DNA of 64,000 nt, taken from positions 620,001 to 684,000 of the forward strand of contig NZ_JACXWX010000001.1 of the NCBI RefSeq assembly GCF_014764505.1, in the 5' to 3' direction. The translations under genes were made by a program, and so were the position numbers. This document shows, piece by piece, positions 53,208 through 62,355 of this stretch. The notes under the pieces were generated by a model. It worked only from the letters and a program-made list of their open reading frames with translations. It had not been told where the DNA came from and did not search any database. Numbering within the stretch: the stretch's first letter is position 1; each line of letters starts with the position of its first letter. The DNA is from Phormidium tenue FACHB-886. GTDB taxonomy: Bacteria; Cyanobacteriota; Cyanobacteriia; Elainellales; Elainellaceae.

Positions 53208-54596
53208 ATGTCTGAACAACCTTCGTCTGAGCAACCTGTTTCGACCAGTTCTGAGCAATCTCAGCCAAACTTTACCCAGCAGACCAGCATATCCATAGAA
53301 GCGCCTTTAGAAGCACCCTCTGCTTCCCTAAAGGAGTTAAGCCTTGCTTCGGGCAATAGCTGGACACAATGGATGGCAGGTGCTTGGAACAGTACAACTG
53401 AGCGGCTACTGCAGTTTTTGCCAGTTGAACAGGCAGCACAGAAGGTAGTGCAGTGGTTCAGTGTGGACGAGGCGCAAGTCGCAGAAATTCTGGAGAAGGT
53501 GCGGGCAGAACTGCCCACGACTGAGGCACTGCTGATTGGCAAACCTCAGTCTGGGAAAAGTTCGATCGTACGTGGGATGACAGGCGTCTCGGCGGAAATC
53601 GTTGGTCAAGGGTTTCGCCCGCATACGCAGCACACCCAACGCTATGCATATCCTTCCAATGAGCTGCCGCTGCTGATTTTTACCGATACAGTGGGGCTTG
53701 GCGATGTGCAACAGGAAACGGAGACGATCGTTCAAGAATTGACCCAGGATTTGCAGCAGGACATGAACTGTGCAAAAATCCTCATTCTCACGGTCAAAAT
53801 TAATGACTTTGCGATCGACAGTCTCCGTCAGATTGCTCAACGGCTCCGCCAGCAATATCCAGCGGTGCCCTGTTTGCTGGCAGTGACTTGTCTGCACGAG
53901 GTTTATCCACCAGAGGTCGCTGATCATCCCGCCCATCCGCCAGCATACGAGCAGATTCAGCGCAGTTTTGCCGCCAAACAACAGGCGTTTGCTGGGCTAT
54001 ACGATGCTGCAGTTCTGCTAGATTTCACGCTAGAAGAAGATGGGTATGTGCCTGTATTCTACGGATTAGAGGCGCTACGCGACCGGCTTGCCGATCTGCT
54101 GCCCGAAGCAGAAGCCCGCACAATTCATCAGCTTCTCAATCGAGAGACAGGCAGGCAACTTGGCGATCTCTATCGAGATGTAGGACGGCGTTATTTAACG
54201 GCATTTGCAGTGATGGCAGCCGCGATCGAAGCGATTCCGCTGCCGTTTGCCTCGATGCCAGTGCTGACTGCCTTACAGATCTCAATGGTGAGCTTGCTAG
54301 GTAAACTGTATGGGCAAGTTATCACTCCTGCTCAAGCAGGCGGATTGGTTAGCACGATTGCTGGTGCGTTCTTGGCGCAGGCGATCGGGCGAGAGTTAAT
54401 TAAGTTCTTGCCTGGTTTTGGCAGCGTGATTGCGGCGTCTTGGGCGGCTGCTTATACTTGGGCGCTGGGCGAGGCCGCTTGCGTCTATTTTGGCGATCTG
54501 ATGGGTGGCAAGAAGCCCGATCCCCAACAGATTCAGGCTGTAATGAAGACAGCGTTTCAGGCGGGACAAGAGCGGTTTAAGGAAATCAAAATTTAG
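53208..54596 (+). CDS. YcjF/DUF697-type GTPase family protein
   Basis: 462 residues. A Ser/Gln-rich N-terminus is followed by a G domain with P-loop GKPQSGKSS (111-119), a G2-like THTQ region and G3 DTVGLGD (160-166). The G4 NKxD position reads VTCLHE and is degenerate. The C-terminal part (about 325-440) has hydrophobic helices and matches the DUF697/YcjF membrane-associated domain (AIEAIPLPFASMPVLTALQI). It is probably a membrane-bound GTPase of unknown role. Confidence 0.85.
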   Translation: MSEQPSSEQPVSTSSEQSQPNFTQQTSISIEAPLEAPSASLKELSLASGNSWTQWMAGAWNSTTERLLQFLPVEQAAQKVVQWFSVDEAQVAEILEKVRAELPTTEALLIGKPQSGKSSIVRGMTGVSAEIVGQGFRPHTQHTQRYAYPSNELPLLIFTDTVGLGDVQQETETIVQELTQDLQQDMNCAKILILTVKINDFAIDSLRQIAQRLRQQYPAVPCLLAVTCLHEVYPPEVADHPAHPPAYEQIQRSFAAKQQAFAGLYDAAVLLDFTLEEDGYVPVFYGLEALRDRLADLLPEAEARTIHQLLNRETGRQLGDLYRDVGRRYLTAFAVMAAAIEAIPLPFASMPVLTALQISMVSLLGKLYGQVITPAQAGGLVSTIAGAFLAQAIGRELIKFLPGFGSVIAASWAAAYTWALGEAACVYFGDLMGGKKPDPQQIQAVMKTAFQAGQERFKEIKI

Positions 54597-54774
54597 AGAG
54601 CAATAGAAACTGCTACAGCAGCTAGGACAAAGAGATTTTTGTGGGGCGTTCCATACCTGCAAAATCTTTTAAGCGTAATGGTGAAAGCCATACCTGGAAC
54701 TACAGATTAAGTCAGCCGCGATCGAATGCTCTAGACTGGGAAATTGAACTTCAGTTGTAAAAGGGAAACGAGCT

Positions 54775-56577
54775 ATGCGGCTGTCTCAGATGCTGTTTGT
54801 CACCCTGCGCGAAGATCCAGTAGAGGCAGAAATTCCGAGCCACAAACTGCTGGTGCGGGCAGGCTTTATTCGCCGGATTGGCAGCGGTGTTTATGCCTAC
54901 CTGCCGCTGCTGTGGCGGGTGCTGCAAAAGGTTTCCCAAATTGTCCGCGAGGAGATGAACGCGACGGGCGCACAGGAATGTCTGCTAACGCAGCTCCAGC
55001 CTTCGGAACTGTGGAAAGAATCGGGACGCTGGGAGACTTACACCAAAGCTGAGGGAATTATGTTTGCCCTCACCGATCGTCAAAACCGGGAGTTGGGTTT
55101 AGGTCCAACGCATGAAGAAGTGATCACGACGATCGCCCGTGATATGGTGCGCTCCTATCGGCAGTTGCCGTTGAACCTGTACCAGATCCAAACTAAGTTT
55201 CGGGACGAAATTCGTCCCCGTTTTGGTTTGATGCGGGGGCGGGAGTTCATCATGAAAGATGCCTATTCGTTCCACGTGGATGAAGCCAGTCTCAAGGAGA
55301 CCTTTCAGGATATGCATGTTGCCTATTGCAACATTCTGAAGCGGTGCGGCTTGGCGTTTCGGGCGGTGGATGCAGATTCTGGGGCGATCGGTGGTTCCGG
55401 TTCCCAGGAATTCATGGTGTTGGCAGCGGCTGGAGAAGATGAGGTGCTGTACACCGAGGATGGTAAGTATGCTGCCAACGTTGAGAAAGCCGTTTCGCTG
55501 CCGCCCGATGCTGTAGCTGCTGAGACGAAGTACGAGAAACTAGAGACGCCTAATACTGCGACGATCGCTACCCTCTGCGACTTCCTTAAGTGTTCCGCCA
55601 CGCAGATCGTTAAAAATGTGCTGTATCAGGCTGTCTACGATAATGGCACGACGGTTTTAGTGCTGGTTAGCATCCGGGGCGACCAAGACGTGAACGAGGT
55701 GAAGCTGCAAAACGAGCTGGTGAAGCTGGCGGATCACTACGGTGGCAAGGCAGTGCTATCGCTGACGGTTCCCGATGCGGAGGCGCAGCAGCAGTGGGCA
55801 GCCAAGGTGCTGCCGCTAGGCTATATTTCACCCGGGTTGAGCGATGACTACATTCAAGCCAACAAAAATTTAGCCGCCAAGTTTCTGCGATTGGTAGACC
55901 AAACAGCGGTTGATCTAAAGGATTTTGTGACAGGTTCAGATGAGTCTGGCTATCACGTCGTTGGAGCAAATTGGGAAAAAGAATTTAAGCTGCCTGAACG
56001 GGTGGTAGATGTGCGAAAGGCGATCGCAGGCGATCGAGCCATTCACGATCCATCTCAAATCCTGCAAACTGCTAGAGGTATTGAGATCGGGCACATCTTC
56101 CAGCTTGGAACCAAATACTCTAAAGCAATGGGTGCAACCTTTACCAGCGAACAGGGTGAAGAACTGCCGCTAGTGATGGGCTGCTATGGCGTTGGTATTT
56201 CACGACTAGCGCAGGCGGCAGTGGAGCAATCCTATGACAAAGATGGGATTATTTGGCCGGTAGCAATTGCCCCCTACCAAGCGATCGTGGTGATTCCTGA
56301 CCTCAACAAAGCCGAGCAAGTAGAAGCTGCCGAAAAGCTCTATGCTGAGCTGAATCAGGCGGGGGTAGAAACCCTGCTAGACGACCGCAATGAGCGGGCG
56401 GGTGTCAAGTTCAAAGACGCTGACTTAGTCGGCATTCCCTTCCGCGTGGTAACGGGTCGATCGCTGCAGCAGGGCAAGGTAGAAATTGTGAAGCGAGCCG
56501 ATCACAGCTCACAGGAGATCGCGCTCGATCAGGTGGTGCCAACGCTGAAACAGTGGATCGCTGCAGCAGTGGAGTGA
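54775..56577 (+). CDS. proS: Prolyl-tRNA synthetase (bacterial type)
   Basis: 600 residues. Class II core: [40 protein letters not shown]-like ([20 protein letters not shown]), and motif 3 region [20 protein letters not shown]. The YbaK-like editing insertion typical of bacterial ProS lies at about 230-395. The C-terminal anticodon domain includes [20 protein letters not shown]. It is followed after 4 bp by an EamA transporter gene. Confidence 0.97.
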   Translation: MRLSQMLFVTLREDPVEAEIPSHKLLVRAGFIRRIGSGVYAYLPLLWRVLQKVSQIVREEMNATGAQECLLTQLQPSELWKESGRWETYTKAEGIMFALTDRQNRELGLGPTHEEVITTIARDMVRSYRQLPLNLYQIQTKFRDEIRPRFGLMRGREFIMKDAYSFHVDEASLKETFQDMHVAYCNILKRCGLAFRAVDADSGAIGGSGSQEFMVLAAAGEDEVLYTEDGKYAANVEKAVSLPPDAVAAETKYEKLETPNTATIATLCDFLKCSATQIVKNVLYQAVYDNGTTVLVLVSIRGDQDVNEVKLQNELVKLADHYGGKAVLSLTVPDAEAQQQWAAKVLPLGYISPGLSDDYIQANKNLAAKFLRLVDQTAVDLKDFVTGSDESGYHVVGANWEKEFKLPERVVDVRKAIAGDRAIHDPSQILQTARGIEIGHIFQLGTKYSKAMGATFTSEQGEELPLVMGCYGVGISRLAQAAVEQSYDKDGIIWPVAIAPYQAIVVIPDLNKAEQVEAAEKLYAELNQAGVETLLDDRNERAGVKFKDADLVGIPFRVVTGRSLQQGKVEIVKRADHSSQEIALDQVVPTLKQWIAAAVE

Positions 56578-56581
56578 TCGA

Positions 56582-57526
56582 ATGCAGTCTAACTTTTCTT
56601 TTCCGCGTAGCAGTGACCCACTCCTCTCTACCTCACTGCTGACGATCGCCACTCGTAGCTACACGCAGGTGCGATCGCTTTTGGGTGCTGTGCCGCCCAG
56701 TGGACTAGTGCTGCTGTCGAGCTTCAGCATCCAAATCAGCAATGTTTTTGCTAAATTTTTGTTTACGGCGTTGGGGTCAGTCAGCACAACCTTTTTGTGT
56801 AAAGCGTTAGCGACGCTATTGGTTTTGCTAGTTTACCGTCCAAGCTGGCGCAACTACAGCTTTCGGAGCTATTTGCCGATTTTTCTGCTGGGCTTGTCGA
56901 TGGCAGGGATGGGGCTAGCCTACTATGGTGCGATCGAGCGAATTCCGCTGGGAGTGGTTTCGACTTTAGAGTTTTTGGGACCACTGGGTGTGGCAGTGAT
57001 TGGGTCAAAGCGGTGGCTTGATTTTGCTTGGGTAGCGCTGGCGGCTGGTGGCGTTCTGTTGATTGCGCCAATTGGCACTATAACGTTTGACCCAACAGGA
57101 GTGGGACTAGCGCTGCTGTCCGGGGTATGCTGGGCTGGGTATATTGTCTTCTCGAGGCTAGCTGGACGACTGTTTCCGGGGCAGTCTGGCTTGGCACTGT
57201 CAATGATCGTCTGTACGTTGCTGCTGGCTCTGCCTGGGCTATATGGGGCTGATACAGCACTGCTAAATCCCGTAGTTCTAGCAATAGGCTTGCTAATGGC
57301 GGGTTTTGGGACAATTGTGCCCTACTCGCTGGAATTCACTGCCTTGAAACGGATGCCGCCGCGGGTGTTTGGTGTGTTAATTAGCATTGAGCCTGCGATC
57401 GCCGCCCTGGTTGGGTTTTTATTTCTTAAAGAGACGTTGGATGGTCGAACTTTGGTTGCCATTGCCCTCGTTACGACGGCAGCAATTGGCGTTACCTTGT
57501 TTGGCAAGCAGTCTGCAAATCATTAA
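56582..57526 (+). CDS. EamA/RhaT-family membrane transporter
   Basis: 314 residues with ten predicted membrane helices in two EamA repeats; after a 30-residue lead, GLVLLSSFSIQISNVFAKFL starts the first. GAIERIPLGVVSTLEFLGPL and ALKRMPPRVFGVLISIEPAI are typical conserved loops of RhtA/YdcZ-type exporters. The substrate is unknown (amino acid or metabolite export is common). It starts 4 bp after proS, and the DUF2993 gene follows 3 bp later, so all are probably one transcript. Confidence 0.92.
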   Translation: MQSNFSFPRSSDPLLSTSLLTIATRSYTQVRSLLGAVPPSGLVLLSSFSIQISNVFAKFLFTALGSVSTTFLCKALATLLVLLVYRPSWRNYSFRSYLPIFLLGLSMAGMGLAYYGAIERIPLGVVSTLEFLGPLGVAVIGSKRWLDFAWVALAAGGVLLIAPIGTITFDPTGVGLALLSGVCWAGYIVFSRLAGRLFPGQSGLALSMIVCTLLLALPGLYGADTALLNPVVLAIGLLMAGFGTIVPYSLEFTALKRMPPRVFGVLISIEPAIAALVGFLFLKETLDGRTLVAIALVTTAAIGVTLFGKQSANH

Positions 57527-57529
57527 ACT

Positions 57530-58324
57530 ATGCAATTCTTTGCCATTCTGCTCTCCAGCATCCTTGGCATTCTGTCGCCTGCTGGCTCAGTGGTCGATGA
57601 AGTGGCAGAAGACGCGATCGCCGATCGTCTCGATTCTGCCGAGCAGATCACTGTCCGAATTGATAATGCGCCTAGCTACCGCTTTTTGCAGGGCAGGGCC
57701 GAACGAATTCGCATTGCCGGACGGGGGCTTTACCCGACCCCTGGAGTACGAGTTGCTGCACTGGAGCTGGAAACTGACCCGATCGCCGTTGATCCAACCC
57801 GTTTGCGAAGCGGACAGCTACAGCTTGAAAAACCGTTGCGGGCAGGCGTGCGGCTGGTGTTGAGCCGGGAGGATATCAATCAGGCGCTTCAGTCTCCTGC
57901 TGTTGCCGATCGCCTCCGCAACCTCAGTTTGAACCTGCTTGCCAGTCCATCGGCTCAAGCGCTTCAGCGCTACGAACTTGTCGATCCACAGGTGAAGTTT
58001 TTAGACAACGATCGCATTCGCCTGCAGGTGATGCTGGCTGGAGGTGACAGCGATCGGCAGACCATCCTGGTAGAATCTGGGCTGGCGATCGTTCAAGGAC
58101 AGCGGCTGCAGCTTATTGACCCGCAAGCTAGTTTTAATGGGCAGCCAGTGCCGTCGCAGGTGATTAACCTATTAATTGGTGGACTTAGTGATCGGCTAGA
58201 TTTGAGCGAATTGGAAGAGCAGGGAATTACTGCTCGTATCCTGAAGCTAGAGGTGACAGCAGAGGAGTTGACGATCGCCGGATTTGTTTCTCTCGATCCG
58301 GCAGTATTTCATTTCCGGAATTGA
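57530..58324 (+). CDS. DUF2993 (LmeA-like) lipid-binding protein
   Basis: 264 residues. An N-terminal hydrophobic stretch (FFAILLSSILGILSPAGSV) suggests export or anchoring. The body has the DUF2993 pattern of beta strands: ITVRIDNAPSYRFLQGRAER, IRIAGRGLYPTPGVRVAALE, PLRAGVRLVLSREDINQAL and LKLEVTAEELTIAGFVSL. Related LmeA proteins bind phosphoinositides in actinobacteria; in cyanobacteria the ligand is unknown. It follows the EamA gene by 3 bp. Confidence 0.88.
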   Translation: MQFFAILLSSILGILSPAGSVVDEVAEDAIADRLDSAEQITVRIDNAPSYRFLQGRAERIRIAGRGLYPTPGVRVAALELETDPIAVDPTRLRSGQLQLEKPLRAGVRLVLSREDINQALQSPAVADRLRNLSLNLLASPSAQALQRYELVDPQVKFLDNDRIRLQVMLAGGDSDRQTILVESGLAIVQGQRLQLIDPQASFNGQPVPSQVINLLIGGLSDRLDLSELEEQGITARILKLEVTAEELTIAGFVSLDPAVFHFRN

Positions 58325-58424
58325 CTCAAATCGTGCTGTAGTCTCTTAAAATTCATATCTCCATCGTGCCCAGTCTCCTGCCCCCTTAGCGAGGAGGCTG
58401 GGATTTATTCCAAGGAGGTTTCTG

Positions 58425-59066
58425 ATGCAAGACCGTTCGACGCAAGACCCGACTGAGCCATCGGCTCGGAAGCGGCGCTCTATCCCGCTTGGGTTGGTGG
58501 CAGGGCTTTCGGCAGTCGCACTGATTGCAGGTGGAGGGGTAGCGTGGTGGACTTGGAACGCAAGCAATTCGTCTACACCCGTTCCTTTGTCCTCTGCCCC
58601 TGCCACTAGCCAGCCCTCTGTTTCGCCAACCGCTCCGATCGAGAAAACCGTCCAAATTTACTGGCTGAATACTGAGAATAACCAGTTTCAACTGGTTCCG
58701 GCTGCCGTTTCTGTTCGTGCAGAGCAGCCTGCTGAATTAGTCAAAGCTGCCCTTGAGCAACTGCTGCAGAAGCCATCTGATCCGGCTCTTGCTTCTGCTA
58801 TTCCGCCCAATACCAAATTAAATAGCGTAGAGATTAAAAGCGACGGGGTTCACCTTGATCTGTCTCAAGACTTCACTACAGGCGGCGGTAGCGCCAGCAT
58901 GACGGGTCGGCTGGGGCAAGTCATTTTTACTGCCACCACGCTTGACCCCACTGTGCCCGTGTGGATCGCGATCGACGGTAAACCGTTAGAGACGCTGGGG
59001 GGCGAGGGACTGCTCATTGACCAGCCCATGACCCGTACTAACTTTGAGCAAAACTTCCAGCTCTAA
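58425..59066 (+). CDS. GerMN-domain membrane protein
   Basis: 213 residues with a strong AAGGAGG site before the ATG. A cytoplasmic basic lead (ARKRRSIPL) precedes one membrane helix (GLVAGLSAVALIAGGGVAWW), a Ser/Pro/Thr-rich linker, and a C-terminal GerMN domain (VQIYWLNTENNQFQLVPAAV, LVKAALEQLLQKPSDPA, VIFTATTLDPTVPVWIAIDG). GerMN proteins in bacteria act in the envelope; the role in cyanobacteria is unknown. Confidence 0.9.
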   Translation: MQDRSTQDPTEPSARKRRSIPLGLVAGLSAVALIAGGGVAWWTWNASNSSTPVPLSSAPATSQPSVSPTAPIEKTVQIYWLNTENNQFQLVPAAVSVRAEQPAELVKAALEQLLQKPSDPALASAIPPNTKLNSVEIKSDGVHLDLSQDFTTGGGSASMTGRLGQVIFTATTLDPTVPVWIAIDGKPLETLGGEGLLIDQPMTRTNFEQNFQL

Positions 59067-59125
59067 CTTTTGCCAGCCTTTACTCCTAGCTCAAGGGGAA
59101 ATAGTCTAGCTATCTTCCCCTCAAG

Positions 59126-59479
59126 CTAATTCTTTGGAGTTAAGCTAAATGCTCGAAAATGCTTGGCTTGCTCCTCAATCCGGGTAGCAATGCGATCGCA
59201 CACCAAGGTACAAAGCTCAAAGCTAAGGTTGTCCTCAATGCTGTAGTAGGCAGATGTGCCTTCGCTGCGACGCGTCAAGATGCCAGCTTGCAGCATTACC
59301 TTAAGATGCTTTGAGACGTTTGCTTGGCTGGTGGCAGTAGCTTCCACCAGGTCTTGAACGCACTTTTCACCGTCTTTCAGCAGATTTAAGATGCGCAACC
59401 GCATCGGTTCACTCAAAACGCTGAAGTATTCCGCAACATACTGCACAACTTCCGATGGTACAGTCTCTACCGATTTCAT
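59126..59479 (-). CDS. ArsR/SmtB-family regulator with possible thiol sensor
   Basis: 117 residues. The winged helix is LRILNLLKDGEKCVQDLVEA followed by TATSQANVSKHLKVMLQAGI and the wing LTRRSEGTSAYYSI. It has Cys40 before the recognition helix and Cys90 and Cys94 in the C-terminal helix, positions like those of persulfide-sensing SqrR/BigR proteins. Metal ligands of SmtB or CadC are not obvious. It lies beside an ArsA-type ATPase gene on the same strand, 267 bp downstream of it. Confidence 0.9.
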   Translation of the reverse strand: MKSVETVPSEVVQYVAEYFSVLSEPMRLRILNLLKDGEKCVQDLVEATATSQANVSKHLKVMLQAGILTRRSEGTSAYYSIEDNLSFELCTLVCDRIATRIEEQAKHFRAFSLTPKN

Positions 59480-59746
59480 GCATTCTTACCCTGAAAGGTT
59501 TGATCCCAGAATTGTAGCACTCAACTTTTCTATGGCAATAGAGTGATGCAAGTGAAGAATGCAAAGATAATGTGAAAGTTAGACTGTGAGTAGGCTTGCA
59601 AAACAACCGAAGCTTCCCTTCTAGTAAAAAAGGGGTACATAGCGCGCACCCCTCTTTCGGTGAGAAGGACTTCGGCAGTGAAACAATGCCAAAGATGCCT
59701 GTGCACTCAGAGAGTGAGAAATAGCCAGACAGAATTAAAGCAAGGG

Positions 59747-60925
59747 CTAAATGCTAGCAAAGCGGATTTTAAGGTAATCTTCTTCCATCTTGGCACCTGC
59801 AGGCTGTAGTGCTGCCAGTGCTTGCGGCAGCACTAAGTTCCGGCGGTGATTGCCGATACGGATATTTAGCTCATCACCTGTTTTGCTCAGTTCTACTTTG
59901 TTTTTGGGAATGCCGGGCAGATAAACCTCCAGACTGTACTGGTTTTGCTCCTGGACGACTCGCAACGTCGTTTCTTTGTAGTAAACTTGCGCCGGATCTT
60001 CGTCTGCGTAAAGGGTTTCTTTGAGACGATCGAGCGCTGCCAGCCCACACATCTCTTCTGAGTAAAGCGGCACTTCTTTGACAGGGAGCGGTCTAAAGTT
60101 TTCGTGGATCTCTTGGCGATACTGCTGCTGGTTTTCTTTCCAACGCTGGAAGAAAGGATCGGTGACAGAATCCGGGATAATGCGGTTTGCCACAACTAGA
60201 TCAGTTGCCACATTGTAGAGGCTGAGATAGGCATGAGCACGCAGCGATTCTTTAATTACCATCTTTTCGGGGTTTGTCACCAGCCGCACTGAGGTCTGGG
60301 CGTTGTCAGTCAGCACCTTCTCTAGCGCCTCAATCTGCTCATAAAACTCGTAGGGTGCATCCATCACTTCCTGATTGGGCAACGAAAATCCGGCGATCGG
60401 GCGGAATATCGGCTCCACCAAGGGACGCAGCGCTGCCGAAACTGCCTGCAAGGGCTTGTAGAAACGACGCATATACCAGCCCGCCACCTCCGGCAGGCTG
60501 AGCAACCGCAATGCAGTGCCAGTCGGTGCTGAGTCGATGATTAGCACATCAAATTCGCCTTCATCGTAGTGCCGTTTCATCCGCACCAGACTAAAGATTT
60601 CATCCATCCCCGGCAGAATTGCCAGTTCTTCTGCCTCAACGCCTTCCAAACCGCGCGCCTGCAGCACCTGAGTGATGTAGCGTTTAACTGCACCCCAGTT
60701 GCCTTCTAGTTCCATCAGAGCATCCAATTCGGCGCCCCACAGGTTCGAGCGTACCTGCCGGGGTGCATGTTCCAGCTCCATATCAAAGCTATCTGCGAGC
60801 GAATGTGCTGGATCGGTACTCAGAACTAGGGTTTTGTAGCCTAACTCAGCACACCGTAGCCCCGTTGCAGCCGCCACGGAGGTCTTACCAACTCCGCCTT
60901 TGCCAGTCATTAAGATCACGCGCAT
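59747..60925 (-). CDS. ArsA/Get3-type ATPase with Hsp20-like C-terminus
   Basis: 392 residues. Deviant Walker [21 protein letters not shown] at about 8-27, [33 protein letters not shown] (switch II region) and [20 protein letters not shown] are typical of the ArsA/TRC40 family. The last 75 residues ([37 protein letters not shown]) form an alpha-crystallin-like domain, a fusion known in cyanobacterial and chloroflexal members. It is more likely a protein-targeting or chaperone ATPase than an arsenite pump, as no arsB is near. Confidence 0.93.
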   Translation of the reverse strand: MRVILMTGKGGVGKTSVAAATGLRCAELGYKTLVLSTDPAHSLADSFDMELEHAPRQVRSNLWGAELDALMELEGNWGAVKRYITQVLQARGLEGVEAEELAILPGMDEIFSLVRMKRHYDEGEFDVLIIDSAPTGTALRLLSLPEVAGWYMRRFYKPLQAVSAALRPLVEPIFRPIAGFSLPNQEVMDAPYEFYEQIEALEKVLTDNAQTSVRLVTNPEKMVIKESLRAHAYLSLYNVATDLVVANRIIPDSVTDPFFQRWKENQQQYRQEIHENFRPLPVKEVPLYSEEMCGLAALDRLKETLYADEDPAQVYYKETTLRVVQEQNQYSLEVYLPGIPKNKVELSKTGDELNIRIGNHRRNLVLPQALAALQPAGAKMEEDYLKIRFASI

Positions 60926-61042
60926 GAATGGTCAAACCCTATCTGAGGAAAAGATTTACGTTCTTTACCTACTGTATCGGTTTTTAAACTAAAGTTTCGT
61001 GGGCCCCTTCAATCAGGACTCGCACAAAGTTTGGACTAGCAT

Positions 61043-61444
61043 CTAGCTACCGCCTTGCTTTTCTGCTCTATAGATGTGAAAGCTGTTCAATACGCCTGCA
61101 GTTTCAAAGTGATAGGCGGGCAAGAGGTTGGACAAGAAATCGGGCAGGAGTTTGCCAGGGGCAAGCTCAGTTTTATAGATGCTAAGAAAAACGAAGTTTT
61201 GTCGTTGGGTGTTGGCAGAAATCAGCTTTTGGATTTGCGATCGATTCTCCTGGATCAAGGAGCTGCAGGAGGACTGAAGTGCAATTCCGGTTCCGGAGCA
61301 GGCACTTTCTTGGAGATACTCTGTGAGGCGCTGCGTTGCGTATTCTTCGTAGGCGGCTTCGCCGGGATTGGTGAGGGCAGTGGCGGCTCCCACACCAACC
61401 AAAACGATGCCAAGTAAAGAGGCAGTCAGTTGAAAAAGTTTCAT
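61043..61444 (-). CDS. DUF4359 exported protein
   Basis: 133 residues. A signal peptide or anchor (MKLFQLTASLLGIVLVGVGA) is followed by ALTNPGEAAYEEYATQRLTE, a typical DUF4359 opening, two cysteines (ACSGTG, SCSSL), and NTQRQNFVFLSIYKTELAPG. The family is known from cyanobacteria and some bacteria without function. Its upstream region carries four 12-bp repeats. Confidence 0.85.
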   Translation of the reverse strand: MKLFQLTASLLGIVLVGVGAATALTNPGEAAYEEYATQRLTEYLQESACSGTGIALQSSCSSLIQENRSQIQKLISANTQRQNFVFLSIYKTELAPGKLLPDFLSNLLPAYHFETAGVLNSFHIYRAEKQGGS

Positions 61445-61496
61445 GGCGATCGCAATTTTTAGATGGGGATTTTAAAGGGGCAGTAAGTCAAAGCGC

Positions 61497-61544
61497 AGAC
61501 GACTAAGCAGACAACTAATTAGATCACTACTGAGATCACTACAA
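61497..61544 (-). repeat. Four 12-bp tandem repeats upstream of the DUF4359 gene
   Basis: On the plus strand: AGACGACTAAGC, AGACAACTAATT, AGATCACTACTG and AGATCACTACAA, in exact register. They lie 53-100 bp before the ATG of the minus-strand gene. The rest of the 61445-61809 gap shows no gene. Confidence 0.75.
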
Positions 61545-61809
61545 GGGCATTGAATTGTTTTAATAATTTAGACCGTAACAGAATGTAAAGAAAGGCGATC
61601 TTCCTCCTCTGGCAGACGTATCATCACGACCAGATTGTTTCAGGTAAATACAGATTTCACGCCGGTCAACCCATGCAATCAGCCGTATTTGTTTGTGATG
61701 GCGATCGATCTGAGATCTAGCCTGACGAGACACTTGTAAAAATTGTTTTATTTATTGGCGTAACAAAATAAATCGTCTAAAGTCTAGCTACACGCATAGG
61801 AACACGCGA

Positions 61810-62076
61810 ATGGTACAAACCAACCAATCCGAGACAAGGGCGCATTACGCCGAGCCAATGGACTTTTCTTCCTTGCTCGATCCTGCACTGCTGCAAACGG
61901 CACGCCAAATTTACCGCACTTACTACGAAGTCCACCCTGAACAAACCCGCCGTCCCATCGGCATCGCCATCGATCGAACAAACCATCGCGGCAAGCTCAT
62001 CTTTGGGCAAAAGCCAATTCTGCTGCCTAAAGAATGCTTTGTGCCGCTGAGCCAGATTGAGATGGGAGTGATCTAA
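61810..62076 (+). CDS. Small protein, unknown function
   Basis: 88 residues. The composition is ordinary and soluble: DFSSLLDPALLQTARQIYRT, RPIGIAIDRTNHRGKLIFGQ and KECFVPLSQIEMGVI. There is no signal peptide or membrane helix. I do not recognise the family; ordinary codon use for this genome and an intact frame suggest a real, probably cyanobacterial, conserved gene. Confidence 0.6.
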   Translation: MVQTNQSETRAHYAEPMDFSSLLDPALLQTARQIYRTYYEVHPEQTRRPIGIAIDRTNHRGKLIFGQKPILLPKECFVPLSQIEMGVI

Positions 62077-62100
62077 GAAAGATGAGAACTAAAGGGTGCG

Positions 62101-62259
62101 CTAGCTATGTCGATGATCCAGAATGGGCTGGATGGGTAGCTTCAGGATGCCCCAAGCGCTATAGCGATGCGAGAGATTAATGCCTAAAGCAGACTTGGCT
62201 AGATAGAGCAAATAGAGCGAGAACAACACTAGCGAAAGTTGCCAGAAGCGCTTGTTCAT
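62101..62259 (-). CDS. Small membrane protein (52 residues)
   Basis: From the ATG at 62259 the frame reads MNKRFWQLSLVLFSLYLLYL and then AKSALGINLSHRYSAWGILK, ending at TAG at 62101. Residues about 6-21 form one membrane helix with a basic lead, so it would be N-in. The last 25 residues are amphipathic and polar. There is no strong ribosome-binding site. The short frame sits between two plus-strand genes with no overlap. It is supported by composition only. Confidence 0.45.
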   Translation of the reverse strand: MNKRFWQLSLVLFSLYLLYLAKSALGINLSHRYSAWGILKLPIQPILDHRHS

Positions 62260-62355
62260 AAATTTAAGTCAGTTGGAATATAGACAACTGCGGAGTATAT
62301 GGCTGCTAAAGTACTGCCGGGCATTATCTCCGTGCTTATACACCAAACACCTCCT

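Noticed and set aside
53406-53981. 191-codon minus-strand frame inside the GTPase gene
   Set aside because: Fully antisense to a gene with clear P-loop and G3 motifs.
56790-56810. TTTTTGTGTAAAGC similar to the MITE-like hairpin arm
   Set aside because: It lies in the coding sequence of the EamA gene and has no complementary arm or element ends.
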